64,000 nucleotides of DNA, taken from positions 62,001-126,000 of the forward strand of contig CALSLT010000026.1 of assembly GCA_943787265.1 (NCBI GenBank). The letters are read 5' to 3'. The notes below the pieces were generated by a model that was not told the origin of the DNA, searched no databases, and saw only the letters and a program-made list of their open reading frames with translations. Positions 19,016-28,059 of this stretch are shown here, in pieces. How positions within the stretch are numbered: position 1 is the first letter of the stretch; each line of letters begins with the position of its first letter. The DNA comes from an uncultured Planctomycetaceae bacterium (GTDB lineage Bacteria; Planctomycetota; Planctomycetia; Planctomycetales; Planctomycetaceae). A program made the translations under genes and the position numbers.

Positions 19016-20131
19016 ATGAAACTCAATTGTCATCGTGCTTCGCTCGCCACGGCTCTGCAAATTGTCAGCGGTGTCGTTCCGACTCGAACGCCGAAAGAAA
19101 TTCTGAAGAACGTCAAGCTGCACGTGGACGGCGGAAAAGCCGTTCTGATCGGGACCGACCAGGAAGTCGGCATTCGCTTTGAAGTGAGCGGCGTCGAAAC
19201 CGACTCGACCGGCGAAGTCCTGTTGCCAACTCAGCGAGTTGTCTCAATCCTGCGAGAGCTGGGTGACGACCAGGTCACTCTGGAAGCGACCGAGGGAAAA
19301 CTGAGCATCAAAGGCGGGCAGAGTGAATTCAATCTGTCGACCGAAGATCCCAGCGAGTTTCCACCCGTCGCTGCGTTCGAAGATTCAGAATACTTCACGG
19401 TCAACGCGGCGACGCTGCGTGAGATGATCAAGCGAACGATCTTCGCGACAGACACCGAGAGCACGCGATACGCTCTCGGCGGCGTCCTGCTTGAGCTCAC
19501 TCCCGAGCGAGCGACTCTGGCGGCAACCGACAGCCGACGTCTGGCTGTGGTTTCGGCGGCGGCTCAGGTGGTCGGTGAAGTCAACGTTGAAAACACGACG
19601 CCGGTTGTTCCGTCAAAAGCGATGCAGCTGATCGAGCGATCTTTGCCGGACGGTGAAGACGACGTCGCTCTGATCGCGATTCATGCTAACGATGTGCTGG
19701 TCAAATGCGGCGGCTCGACGATTTACAGCCGACTTGTCGAAGGCCGTTTCCCGAAATACTCCGACGTCATCCCGACCGATTTCAGCTCGTCGGTCGAGCT
19801 GGTCATCGGGCCGTTCTATTCGGCCGTGCGTCAGGCTCAGATTGTGACGAACGAAGAAAGTCGCGGAGTCGACTTTTCATTCTCAAACGGCAAGCTGACA
19901 CTCGCCAGTAGCGCGGCAGACGTCGGTCAGTCGAACGTCGAACTGCCGATCGCCTACGACGGAGAAGAATTCACGATCACATTTGATCCTCGATTCGTCG
20001 CTGACTTCCTGCGGATTCTCGACAACGGCACGACGGTCAAACTGAATTTGATCGATGGTGAAAGTCCGGCCGTGTTCACAACGGAAGATCAGTATCGATA
20101 CGTGGTGATGCCGCTTTCTCGCGACCAGTAA
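19016..20131 (+). CDS. dnaN: DNA polymerase III beta subunit (sliding clamp)
   Basis: 371 residues from ATG 19016, which aligns with other clamps (MKLNCHRASLATALQ; compare the E. coli start MKFTVEREHLL); GTG 19004 lies on the GGAG ribosome site and is less likely. Three repeated clamp domains are recognisable, with the conserved YALGGVLLE, ATDSRRLAV and the ending QYRYVVMPLSR. The C-terminal VMPLSR pattern matches the V-M-P-(M/L)-(R/S) ending of beta clamps. It holds the replicase on DNA. A DciA homologue follows 65 bp downstream and then gyrB. Confidence 0.97.
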   Translation: MKLNCHRASLATALQIVSGVVPTRTPKEILKNVKLHVDGGKAVLIGTDQEVGIRFEVSGVETDSTGEVLLPTQRVVSILRELGDDQVTLEATEGKLSIKGGQSEFNLSTEDPSEFPPVAAFEDSEYFTVNAATLREMIKRTIFATDTESTRYALGGVLLELTPERATLAATDSRRLAVVSAAAQVVGEVNVENTTPVVPSKAMQLIERSLPDGEDDVALIAIHANDVLVKCGGSTIYSRLVEGRFPKYSDVIPTDFSSSVELVIGPFYSAVRQAQIVTNEESRGVDFSFSNGKLTLASSAADVGQSNVELPIAYDGEEFTITFDPRFVADFLRILDNGTTVKLNLIDGESPAVFTTEDQYRYVVMPLSRDQ

Positions 20132-20196
20132 TCTGAAATGTTCTGAGTGATTCGCGACTGGTTGCTCTCGTCCCTCAACTCCTGGCCCTCGTTCTT

Positions 20197-20514
20197 ATGC
20201 CCGATCCAACTCCGCTATCGACGGTGATTTCGGAATTGATTCAGAAGAAGGGGCTTGCTCGGGTTCAGGGGAATGCTCAACTGGTCGGCATCTGGAAGTC
20301 GGTCGTCGGCGAAAAGGTTTCCAGTCGAACGAAAGTGCTGGGGCTTAAGCGGGGAGTGATGGAAGTCGGCGTTGATAACTCGGCACTGATGAACGAGCTG
20401 GCTTCGTTTCAGAAAGCGGGATTTCTGCGGACGTTTCAGAAAGAGCATTCCGAACAAAAAATCAGCGACATCCGCTTCAAACTGCGAAGCGATTTGAATT
20501 TAAAAGCGAACTGA
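20197..20514 (+). CDS. DUF721 / DciA-family protein
   Basis: 105 residues, cytoplasmic. The DUF721 core includes VGIWKSVVGEKVSSRT and the loop LKRGVMEVGVDNSALMNEL, matching the pattern of the family, in which a conserved W sits next to V(V/A)G. DciA proteins load or recruit the replicative helicase DnaB in bacteria that lack DnaC. The position between dnaN and gyrB supports a replication role. The assignment to the DUF721 family is firm; helicase loading is inferred. Confidence 0.85.
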   Translation: MPDPTPLSTVISELIQKKGLARVQGNAQLVGIWKSVVGEKVSSRTKVLGLKRGVMEVGVDNSALMNELASFQKAGFLRTFQKEHSEQKISDIRFKLRSDLNLKAN

Positions 20515-20590
20515 CACAACGGTAATTCACGGACGAAATATCGAAACGAAGCTCTGCCACAGGGCTCACTTTGATTATCAGGGAAACTCG

Positions 20591-23101
20591 ATGAGCACAG
20601 ACGGCCCAACTACCGAAGGCGGCAAGGCGGACAGCTACAACGAGAGCCAGATCAAAGCTCTGGAAGGCGTCGAAGGGATTCGCACGCGACCCGCGATGTA
20701 CATAGGCGATACGACGCTGCGAGGTCTGCATCATCTCGTGTACGAAGTCGTTGATAACAGTGTCGACGAAGCCGTCAACAAGTACGCATCGATCATCACT
20801 GTGAAGATCAACGCTGACGGTTCGGTAAGTTGCATGGATGACGGACGCGGCATTCCCGTTGGTCGCATGCCGGACATGAACAACCGTCCGGCTCTTGAAG
20901 TCGTGCTGACCGAGATTCACGCTGGTGGCAAGTTTGACCGCGAGGGTGGCTACAAAACCGGAACAGGCGGTTTGCATGGGGTCGGCATCACGGCGGTGAA
21001 TGCGCTCAGTGAATGGCTGGAAGCTGAAGTTCGTCGCGAAGGTCACGTCTGGACCCTGGACTTTCAGCGAGGCGTCGTCACAGGCGACTTGAAGAAGCTT
21101 GGAGCCAGCGACTCGACCGGAACGAAGATCACCTTCAAGCCGGATTCTGAAATCTTCCCGGACACGAATTTCAATTACGACACACTCGCGCGACGAATGC
21201 AGGAGCTGGCGTTTCTAAATGCCGGAATCCATATCCGCATTTCAGATGAACGTTCTGGCCAGTCGGACGACTTTTGTTACGAAGACGGACTGATCGAATT
21301 TGTCAAGCATCTGAACCGCACGGAAGACGCGTTGTTTCCAACGGTCATCAGTATTCAGAGCACCCATCCCAGCGATGATGGCGAAGTCGAAGTCGACGTC
21401 TCGTTGCAGTACACGTCAGGAATTACGGAGAGCATTCGGACCTACGCGAACAACATCAACAACCTCGAAGGCGGCGTGCACCTCAGCGGTTTTCGCAGCG
21501 CACTCACACGTTCGGTCAACGCGTATGGTAAGGCCAAGAACTTTTTTAAGGATTACACACCGACTGGCGACGACCTGCGCGAAGGACTGACGGCGGTTAT
21601 TGCCGTGCGAGTACCTGATCCTCAGTTTGAAGGTCAGACGAAGACAAAGCTCGGCAACAGCGAAGTCGAAGGTATCGTTCTTTCAGCCGTCCACACGGGA
21701 TTGAATAAGTTCTTCGAAGAGAACCCGACAACCGCGAAGCTGATCTGTCAGAAAGGGATTCTGGCGGCGGAAGCTCGCGAAGCAGCGAAGAAGGCTCGTG
21801 AGCATGTCCGTCGCAAAGGCGCACTGACGACCGGCGGGCTTCCTGAAAAACTGCGAGACTGCCGCAGCCGCGAACTCGACATCACTGAGCTGTACCTGGT
21901 CGAAGGGGATTCGGCCGGCGGGTCTGCGGACACCGGTCGAGACTCAAACACCCAGGCAATCCTGCCGCTTCGCGGTAAGATTCTGAACGTCGAGAAGGCG
22001 CAGTTGATCAAGGTTCTCGACAACGCTGAAATCGCCAACATCTTCAAGGCGATCGGCGTTCCTCCGGGAGCGGCTCTGGAAGATGTAGCCAAGCGGCGTT
22101 ACGGCAAGGTCATCGTCATGACCGATGCCGACGTCGACGGCAGCCACATCCGCACGCTGTTGCTGACGTTCATCTTCCGACACTTACGACCGCTCGTCGA
22201 AAACGGCTGCATCTACATCGCTCAGCCGCCGCTTTACCGTGTTCAGCAGAAAAAGAAGATTCGCTACGTCGACACCCACGAAAATATGATGAGCGAGTTG
22301 CTCGCACTCGGTATTGACGGAAGTTCGTTGCAAGCCGAGGCCGACGGCACGGTGTTCGAAGGCGATCACATGCGGAAGCTGGTGACGCTGCTTGGGCAAC
22401 TCGAAGAACCGCTGGAAACTCTTGAGCGTCGCGGAGTCGACCTCCGACATCTCTCTGCGAACTTTGCGACGGAAGACGGCTACCTGCCGCGATACCGGAT
22501 CTACATTGGCCGAACCGTTAACTGGTTCGCGACCAAAGAGGAAATGGACGAGTTCGTAACTTCCGAGGAGGAACGTCGCGGCCACGAACTTGTCGTCGCC
22601 GATGACCACGCTGAATCACCGGCAGCAACCGATGAGAAGGAATTAGAAGAAGAGGTTGAAGCTCAGGAAAATCTCCAGGTCACCGATCTGCACGAGATGC
22701 GATCAATCAACGATATCCTGCGTGAGCTTCGTGACTACGGAGTCACACTGAAAGACCTTGTCCCCGCTCCCAACCGCAACGGCGAGCCGTTTTATCCGTT
22801 TGAAGTTCAGAACGAAGATGGGGCAGCGAAACTGTCGAGCCTCAGAGACTTCGCTCCACAGCTTCGCAAGATGGGCGAGCGCGGCCTCCGCATCACCCGC
22901 TTTAAGGGGCTGGGCGAAATGGATCCCGAGGAACTCTGGGAAACCAGCATGGACCCCGCCGAACGACTGCTCCTCCAGGTTCGCATGGAAGATGCTGCCG
23001 CCGCCGACGAAATCTTCCGAGTCCTGATGGGCGACCACGTCGAACCCCGCCGCGAATTCATCGAGAAACACGCCCTCGACGTCACGGATCTCGATATCTG
23101 A
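20591..23101 (+). CDS. gyrB: DNA gyrase subunit B
   Basis: 836 residues. The N-terminal GHKL ATPase holds VYEVVDNSVDEA and the G-rich loop GTGGLHGVGITAVNAL. The transducer follows, and the TOPRIM domain starts near E438 in LVEGDSAGGSAD with the acidic DADVDGSHIRTL motif. The ending includes FKGLGEMDPEELWETSMDP, a gyrase rather than topoisomerase IV feature. The protein is longer than typical 640-residue GyrB, because of an acidic insert (residues about 665-720, EKELEEEVEAQ) within the C-terminal half. It introduces negative supercoils with GyrA, which is not in this window. Confidence 0.97.
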   Translation: MSTDGPTTEGGKADSYNESQIKALEGVEGIRTRPAMYIGDTTLRGLHHLVYEVVDNSVDEAVNKYASIITVKINADGSVSCMDDGRGIPVGRMPDMNNRPALEVVLTEIHAGGKFDREGGYKTGTGGLHGVGITAVNALSEWLEAEVRREGHVWTLDFQRGVVTGDLKKLGASDSTGTKITFKPDSEIFPDTNFNYDTLARRMQELAFLNAGIHIRISDERSGQSDDFCYEDGLIEFVKHLNRTEDALFPTVISIQSTHPSDDGEVEVDVSLQYTSGITESIRTYANNINNLEGGVHLSGFRSALTRSVNAYGKAKNFFKDYTPTGDDLREGLTAVIAVRVPDPQFEGQTKTKLGNSEVEGIVLSAVHTGLNKFFEENPTTAKLICQKGILAAEAREAAKKAREHVRRKGALTTGGLPEKLRDCRSRELDITELYLVEGDSAGGSADTGRDSNTQAILPLRGKILNVEKAQLIKVLDNAEIANIFKAIGVPPGAALEDVAKRRYGKVIVMTDADVDGSHIRTLLLTFIFRHLRPLVENGCIYIAQPPLYRVQQKKKIRYVDTHENMMSELLALGIDGSSLQAEADGTVFEGDHMRKLVTLLGQLEEPLETLERRGVDLRHLSANFATEDGYLPRYRIYIGRTVNWFATKEEMDEFVTSEEERRGHELVVADDHAESPAATDEKELEEEVEAQENLQVTDLHEMRSINDILRELRDYGVTLKDLVPAPNRNGEPFYPFEVQNEDGAAKLSSLRDFAPQLRKMGERGLRITRFKGLGEMDPEELWETSMDPAERLLLQVRMEDAAAADEIFRVLMGDHVEPRREFIEKHALDVTDLDI

Positions 23102-23148
23102 TCTGGATGGTTGGCTCCAGTTTCACACCGATGTCGGCGTAGTTTGCT

Positions 23149-24030
23149 CTATTGGCTACCGACGTGGGCGTCGAGAAACTTGTAGAGTTCTGCCGTCGCG
23201 GGATCGTCGGGTTTGCCGAGATCGTTGTTCAACTGACTGTGGTTACTGTTGCGTTTGCCGTACGCCGTAGCCGGGATTTCTGAGTTATTCAGTACAGATT
23301 GCAGTCGGCGAGCCTGCGCTCTCGTGTCAGGATTGCCAGGGAAGTACAGGAGCAGGAACGGCGGGATATTTTTGTCTTTTGCTACGTGTGATACGGCGGA
23401 AAAATCGATGTGTTTTTCGGGATCGTTTCCGAACTTCTGACGATGGCCGAAAGTAAACATCTTCCCGCCATAAAGAGTCTGTCGATGCTCGGCCGTCATG
23501 ATGATTTTCGGAATGTCGTAGGTATCACCGTCGACGGGCACGCACCCTCTGAGGGAATCGAATGGCACGTTTTGGTCCTTCAGGTACCGATCGTCGGTGC
23601 AGATTAGTGCGGCAAGCTGAGCGCCTGCGGAATGGCCACCGACGAAGATTCTCTGTGGATCGCCGCCATATTTGGCAATGTTGCGATGAACCCAGCCGAG
23701 TGACGCGGCGACGTCACGAGTCAGGACATCCATCGTTACGTCTGGCAAGAGACGGTAATTCGTCGAGACGAAAACAAATCCTCGTTCAGTCAGAACTTTT
23801 GGCTTCAGCGCGACATCACTCTTATCCCCAACCTGCCAGCCGCCCCCGTGAATCCAGAACATAACCGGAAGGCGTTCGTCGTTTGCTTTCTCCGGCGTGT
23901 AGATGTCGAGGACGTGGCGTTTGTGACCGTCCTCCAGGTAGGGCACGTCGGACGTTAGCTCCTGGCCTGACGCTATGCTGGACAGCAGGACAATCGGCAG
24001 TGCGACTGCATTGATGAGCCTTACGTTCAT
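23149..24030 (-). CDS. Secreted alpha/beta-hydrolase esterase (BD-FAE / lipase-like)
   Basis: 293 residues with a signal peptide (about 1-22). The oxyanion motif HGGGWQVGDKS and the nucleophile elbow GGHSAGAQLAAL are clear, and a late histidine is present in NSNHSQLNND. These residues form a carboxylesterase triad. In planctomycetes such enzymes usually act on acylated polysaccharides or small esters. It lies beside a second esterase and a broken sulfatase on the same strand, consistent with a polysaccharide side-chain removal cluster. Confidence 0.88.
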   Translation of the reverse strand: MNVRLINAVALPIVLLSSIASGQELTSDVPYLEDGHKRHVLDIYTPEKANDERLPVMFWIHGGGWQVGDKSDVALKPKVLTERGFVFVSTNYRLLPDVTMDVLTRDVAASLGWVHRNIAKYGGDPQRIFVGGHSAGAQLAALICTDDRYLKDQNVPFDSLRGCVPVDGDTYDIPKIIMTAEHRQTLYGGKMFTFGHRQKFGNDPEKHIDFSAVSHVAKDKNIPPFLLLYFPGNPDTRAQARRLQSVLNNSEIPATAYGKRNSNHSQLNNDLGKPDDPATAELYKFLDAHVGSQ

Positions 24031-24070
24031 GACTACTCCATTTTTTGTACTAACCAGTTGTCACTTTGGA

Positions 24071-25021
24071 TTACTTCGCGTCAGCTTTCTCGCCGAGCAA
24101 AATCGCGTCGATGAACTCATTGGCGTTCTTGTAAGTGTCTGACTTTGACACCGTTCCATCGCCAATCAGAAGGTGGCATTTCATGCCGACACGGTCAGCC
24201 TTCTCCTTCATTTTCACGCCGTAGACCGGATGATGAATTCCGTGTCCGGCGTTCTTCGAAGGCAGCGTCATGTCGCCGCCGTAACTCATGAACAGCGGAG
24301 GGTCGTCTTTGCTCACGTGATTGTAGGCCGAGAATTCGAGATAGAGGGGTTTGTGCTTGTCGTAGTTCTTCAGGGCGCCAGCGATTGTTTGCTCACCCAC
24401 GGCCATGTTGATCATGCGATGCTTCAGGACGTTCGGTCCCAGCCACGGTTCGATTTGTTTTGGATCGATCGAGGTTTGTCCGCCAGCTACGGCCGCACCG
24501 GAAACTCGCGTTGATTCTCGCAGGACTGGGTCTTTCGATGCAGGGTCGGCCAGATCGTCGTGACAGAGCAGCCACATCGAGGTGCATGCTCCGGCGCTGC
24601 CACCTGATAGGCAAATACGGCTTTTGTCGATATTCCATTTGGCGGCCATCGACCGCAGAAACTGAATTGCTCGGGCCGCGTCGTGGACTGGAGCGGGCAA
24701 CGGAGCTTGCGGCGTATGTCGATAATTGATCGCCGCGTATGAGATGCCTTTTGCGAGCCATGCCGCTTGAGCACCTTTTCTGAGCTTATCACCGCCTGTC
24801 CAGCCTCCGCCGTGGATGTAAACGTGCAACGGACGCGGTCCATCACCCTTTGCAATCCAGATGTCGAGGACATTCGGCTTGTGTGGGCCGTACGCAACAT
24901 TTGCGTGAGTCGGCGAAGTGTCGGCATCCTGGGCGGCCAGCCACTGGCTGGATGCGAGAATCAGGAACATGGCGAGGAGCTGTTTCATTTCTCTTTGTCC
25001 CGGTTTGGAGTTCTGTTTCAT
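24071..25021 (-). CDS. Secreted alpha/beta-hydrolase, BD-FAE-like, catalytic His uncertain
   Basis: 316 residues with a signal peptide (about 12-30, LLAMFLILASSQWLAA). The HGGGWTGGDK oxyanion motif, the elbow LSGGSAGACTS and an acidic residue at SYGGDMTLP are visible. At the place near the C-terminus where the family usually has its histidine, the sequence reads GDGTVSKSD, so the triad may be incomplete or use a different residue; a H-rich loop (GHGIHHPVYG) occurs earlier. It is 40 bp upstream of the companion esterase and the two may be cotranscribed. Confidence 0.82.
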   Translation of the reverse strand: MKQNSKPGQREMKQLLAMFLILASSQWLAAQDADTSPTHANVAYGPHKPNVLDIWIAKGDGPRPLHVYIHGGGWTGGDKLRKGAQAAWLAKGISYAAINYRHTPQAPLPAPVHDAARAIQFLRSMAAKWNIDKSRICLSGGSAGACTSMWLLCHDDLADPASKDPVLRESTRVSGAAVAGGQTSIDPKQIEPWLGPNVLKHRMINMAVGEQTIAGALKNYDKHKPLYLEFSAYNHVSKDDPPLFMSYGGDMTLPSKNAGHGIHHPVYGVKMKEKADRVGMKCHLLIGDGTVSKSDTYKNANEFIDAILLGEKADAK

Positions 25022-25070
25022 ACCGTGTCTCGGACTCGCTGTCTGGTCAGCGTAGTGTACTGTCGCGGCG

Positions 25071-25934
25071 TTATTGTTGCCGGCGACTGTCGGACTGTGG
25101 GCTTGGTTTCCATATCGGTTTCCCTCGATAGAGTTGTCCGATCGGGTATCGAGCGCTGGGAACGGGAGCTGTCTTCATGATCCTGGCGATGTGGTTGACG
25201 ACTGCGGGGTGGCTGGTTGCAACGTTTCTTTCTTCTCCGATATCGGTGTCGAGGTCGTAAAGCTGAATCGCTCCGCGCGTGCCGTAGCGAATGGCCTTCC
25301 AGTTTTTCCAGCGAACCGCCTGGTCATAGCGCCGGCGACAATGCCCGTAGTCCCAATAGAGATAGTCGTCGCGTTCGTCTGTTGGGTGACCTTTCAACTC
25401 CGCAACGACCGACTTTCCATCGATGCTCTCAGGCGGAGCGACTCCAGCGAGTTCCGTAAACGTCGGCAGCATGTCCGAAAAGGCGATGACTGAATCGTTT
25501 GTGCGATTTTCCGGAATCACTTTCGGCCAGCGAGCGATGAACGGTACGCGGATTCCGCCTTCAGTCAGATCACGTTTAAAGCCACGCAGTGGCCCGCTTG
25601 TGTTGAAACGTTTTGACACGCTGGCGTGACCGCCATTATCGGATGTGAAAATGACGAGCGTGTTTTTCCTATGCGAGCTCTCGTCGATTTGCTCCACGAT
25701 CCGGCCGACGTCGCGGTCTACCATGTGAATCATGGCGGCATACTTCTTCGATTTTTCGTCCCAATTGTGGTCTGCGTACGGTTCTGTTGTCGGGACGGCG
25801 AGGCCATCCACATCTTCGTCACGGGATGAAAAATGAGGCAGTGTGTAGGCCACATAAAGAAAGAATGGCCGGCTGGCTTCTGATTCCTGGATGAACTTGA
25901 GAGCTCGTTCTGTCAGCAGGTCATGACTGTAGCT
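25071..25934 (-). pseudogene. Sulfatase, C-terminal fragment truncated by mobile DNA
   Basis: The frame reads as sulfatase from about 25934 to the stop at 25071: SYSHDLLTERALKF, PFFLYVAYTLPHF, TLVIFTSDNGGHAS and GPLRGFKRDLTEGGIR are typical of arylsulfatase-type enzymes. The N-terminal half, which should hold the C-x-P-S-R formylglycine active site, is absent; immediately beyond the break the sequence has the character of an insertion element end. About 288 codons of an expected 450-500 remain. The internal GTG at 25853 is not a believable start. It is almost certainly inactive. Confidence 0.85.
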
Positions 25935-25935
25935 A

Positions 25936-26044
25936 GTGCTTCGTCAGTCTTTGGAATTGGGGTTCCCCGGTACTGTTGATTTTGAGACAAGTCTGGCAAC
26001 CATGGAGGGTTGCTATGCAGAAGAAATATGTGGTTCGTTTGGCA
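25936..26044 (+). mobile_element. Left-end remnant of an IS630-type element with the first codons of its transposase
   Basis: Between the broken sulfatase and the IS30-type element lie about 109 bp that start next to a TA dinucleotide (IS630/Tc1 elements target TA). They contain, at 26015, ATG followed by MQKKYVVRLA, which resembles the usual beginning of IS630 transposases (M-x-K-K-Y-x-V-x-L-T). The reading stops shortly inside the IS30-type element. The rest of the IS630-type element is not found on the other side. The identification rests on this short match. Confidence 0.5.
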
Positions 26045-27172
26045 GGGCGGATTCACATCTGAAGTGCAACGGATCAGAACTCAGCTCTGGTTCGGACGGG
26101 ATGGGCTTCGAGGCGGTTTACTGCTGGAAAGTGAACACCGCAGGGAGTTGGATAGTTGTGCGAACAATGCACTATTCAACGGAGAACCTGCGATGCCGTA
26201 CCACCAGCTTACTCTTGAAGAACGCGAAGTCATCTCTCAGTTACATTATTCGGGCACTGGTCCGACAAAGATCGCTCAGCACTTGAATCGTTCTCCGTCG
26301 ACCATCAGTCGCGAACTGTCTCGCAACAGGGATTCGGAAGGCTATCGAGCCGTGGCCGCTCAGGAACGAACTGCCCGACGTCGTCGCGAGCGTCCGCTCA
26401 TCCGGAAGATGGACGATCCTTTCATCAACGAGTCAGTCCGTAGCGGATTGTCTCAGGAGTGGTCACCGGAAGAAATCGCTGGCCGGATGAAGCGAGATTA
26501 CCGCCGGACACAATCGAGACGAGTGTCGTATCAGACGATCTACCGCTGGCTGGAGACCTGCGAATACCGCAGCCATTTCCGCTCGTTCCTGCGTCACGGT
26601 CGTTATCGCAAACGTCGGGGCATTGACGGACGAGGCCGCATCAGAAACCGCGTCAGCATCGAGCAGCGTCCGGCAAAAGTCGATTCACGCCGCCGCTTCG
26701 GTGACTGGGAGGGCGACACGGTTCACGGTGCAGATCACTCCGGCATGATCATGACCTGTGTGGAACGCAAGAGCGGATTTTTGATCACAGCAAAGATGAA
26801 AAACGGCACCAGCGCCCGGCTGAACGCTGCCAAAGAACGAGCGTTCCGCATCATCCCGCCAACGCTGCGTCAGACACTGACCGTCGACAACGGCAAGGAA
26901 TTCTCCGGCCATGAACAACTGAGCAAGCGTCTGCAGATCGCCATCTACTTTGCACACGCCTACTCCTCGAACGAGCGAGCAACAAACGAAAACACCAACG
27001 GCCTGCTGCGTCAGTACTTCCCGAAGAAGACCGACTTCCGAGACATCTCACACAACGCCCTTGCACACGTCACGAACCGGCTCAACAATCGACCTCGAAA
27101 GAGACTCAACTATCTCACTCCACTCGAAGTTCTCACAAAAGCCGGCTTTGCACTTCAGATGTGAATCCGCCC
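26045..27172 (+). mobile_element. Complete IS30-family insertion sequence, 1128 bp
   Basis: Perfect 25-bp inverted repeats bound it: 26045-26069 (beginning GGGCGGATTCACATCTGAAG) and its exact complement at 27148-27172. One transposase gene fills the interior, and its stop codon lies within the right repeat. I see no clear short target duplication in the flanks, and the flanks belong to different genes, which suggests deletion or recombination after insertion. Confidence 0.92.
26193..27164 (+). CDS. IS30-family transposase
   Basis: 323 residues from ATG 26193, which has GGAG eight bases upstream; the frame is open further upstream but there it crosses the left inverted repeat. An N-terminal HTH (LTLEEREVISQLHYSG, then STISRELSRNRD) binds the repeats. 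The DDE integrase core shows GDWEGDTVHG (first D), TVDNGKEFSGH (second D) and ERATNENTNGLLRQYFP (E, with the family N-E-N-x-N-G-L-L-R-Q signature). All catalytic residues are intact, so the enzyme is potentially active. Confidence 0.95.
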   Translation: MPYHQLTLEEREVISQLHYSGTGPTKIAQHLNRSPSTISRELSRNRDSEGYRAVAAQERTARRRRERPLIRKMDDPFINESVRSGLSQEWSPEEIAGRMKRDYRRTQSRRVSYQTIYRWLETCEYRSHFRSFLRHGRYRKRRGIDGRGRIRNRVSIEQRPAKVDSRRRFGDWEGDTVHGADHSGMIMTCVERKSGFLITAKMKNGTSARLNAAKERAFRIIPPTLRQTLTVDNGKEFSGHEQLSKRLQIAIYFAHAYSSNERATNENTNGLLRQYFPKKTDFRDISHNALAHVTNRLNNRPRKRLNYLTPLEVLTKAGFALQM

Positions 27173-27475
27173 GCGATTTGTGAAGTCATCCGCTTTCTTC
27201 ACCTGGCAGCGTCCAACGATTCGGGAATGTTAACTCCCTCACACCGGGTCGATTTGGCGTGGCACGAGTTCATTCTTTGCACCATCGCCTACGGACGGTT
27301 TTGTACTACGAACTTCGGCCAATTCATCCACCATACGCCGGGGGGGCCGAAAGAACAAAATCAGCGGCAATATGCCAGAACCATTGAGGCATACACACAA
27401 TGTTTCGGCAGCCCCGATTCGTCATTCTGGCCGACAGGCACGGTCGTTCCTGATTGCGGCCCTTGTGAGTCGTGA
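27173..27475 (+). pseudogene. Truncated gene, VDxxWH-type conserved protein fragment
   Basis: A reading frame enters from the IS30-type right repeat and ends at TGA 27473-27475, about 100 codons. It contains HRVDLAWHEFILCT, YGRFCTTNFGQFIHH and a later CFGSPDS. These fit a conserved small-protein family whose core is V-D-x-x-W-H ... Y ... C ... G-R/Q-F-I-H-H (glycine-rich-domain protein-like). No start of its own is believable; the N-terminus was removed at the element boundary. On its own strand nothing else seems to continue it. Confidence 0.6.
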
Positions 27476-28059
27476 TTGCTACTCCGAAGCGATTTTTGCC
27501 ATACCGGCGACATGTGATAGGGATCGGCCGTGTCTGTGAGTTGTTCAGCCAGCCGAGCGACTGTTCGCTCGGATAGAAACTTATTGGAGAGGAATGGTAG
27601 CAAGTATTGTTGACGTGCTTATTTAATCGTCGAATTTTTGATCGACGGGAGTGCTGCTTGCGGAAAAATCAGAGGCAGCTCGGCCCAAGTCGCGAGTAAT
27701 GTGTGGCGATCGTTTTCATCGACATGGCATTCTGTACTGTCAGCTTTCCGGGTCTGAGGATTTGCTGGGAAGTTCGATTCTGTTTCCGGTTCCGCCCCGG
27801 CTATCGTTGCGGGTTACTCAGAGTTGGATTGCCTGGCACAGCCGGGCTTTTCAAGCGTTCTTGTGTGGTGGTCCAATGGTGGCTGTGACTTCGTTGACGC
27901 GACCGGCGTGAAATTGTCTCTGGCAACTGCAAGAATTCGATTGCATCGCCGTTGCCTGTCGCTTGGGCAGCATATCGGACGTGTCTGGCACGCGTCTCGA
28001 AGGTTATTCACCCGCGATGGCAACGTGCCGTAACCGCATGACAAGTCTGGAGTCCGACT
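27476..28059. other. Intergenic region, about 580 bp, no recognisable gene
   Basis: Reading frames here are short and lack protein-like composition. It lies between the truncated VDxxWH fragment and the esterase-SMP-30 gene, and may be decayed sequence from the same rearrangement. Confidence 0.5.

Noticed and set aside
27361..27603. Minus-strand frame of 80 codons across the VDxxWH fragment end
   Set aside because: Antisense to a better reading frame for half its length and without recognisable domain.
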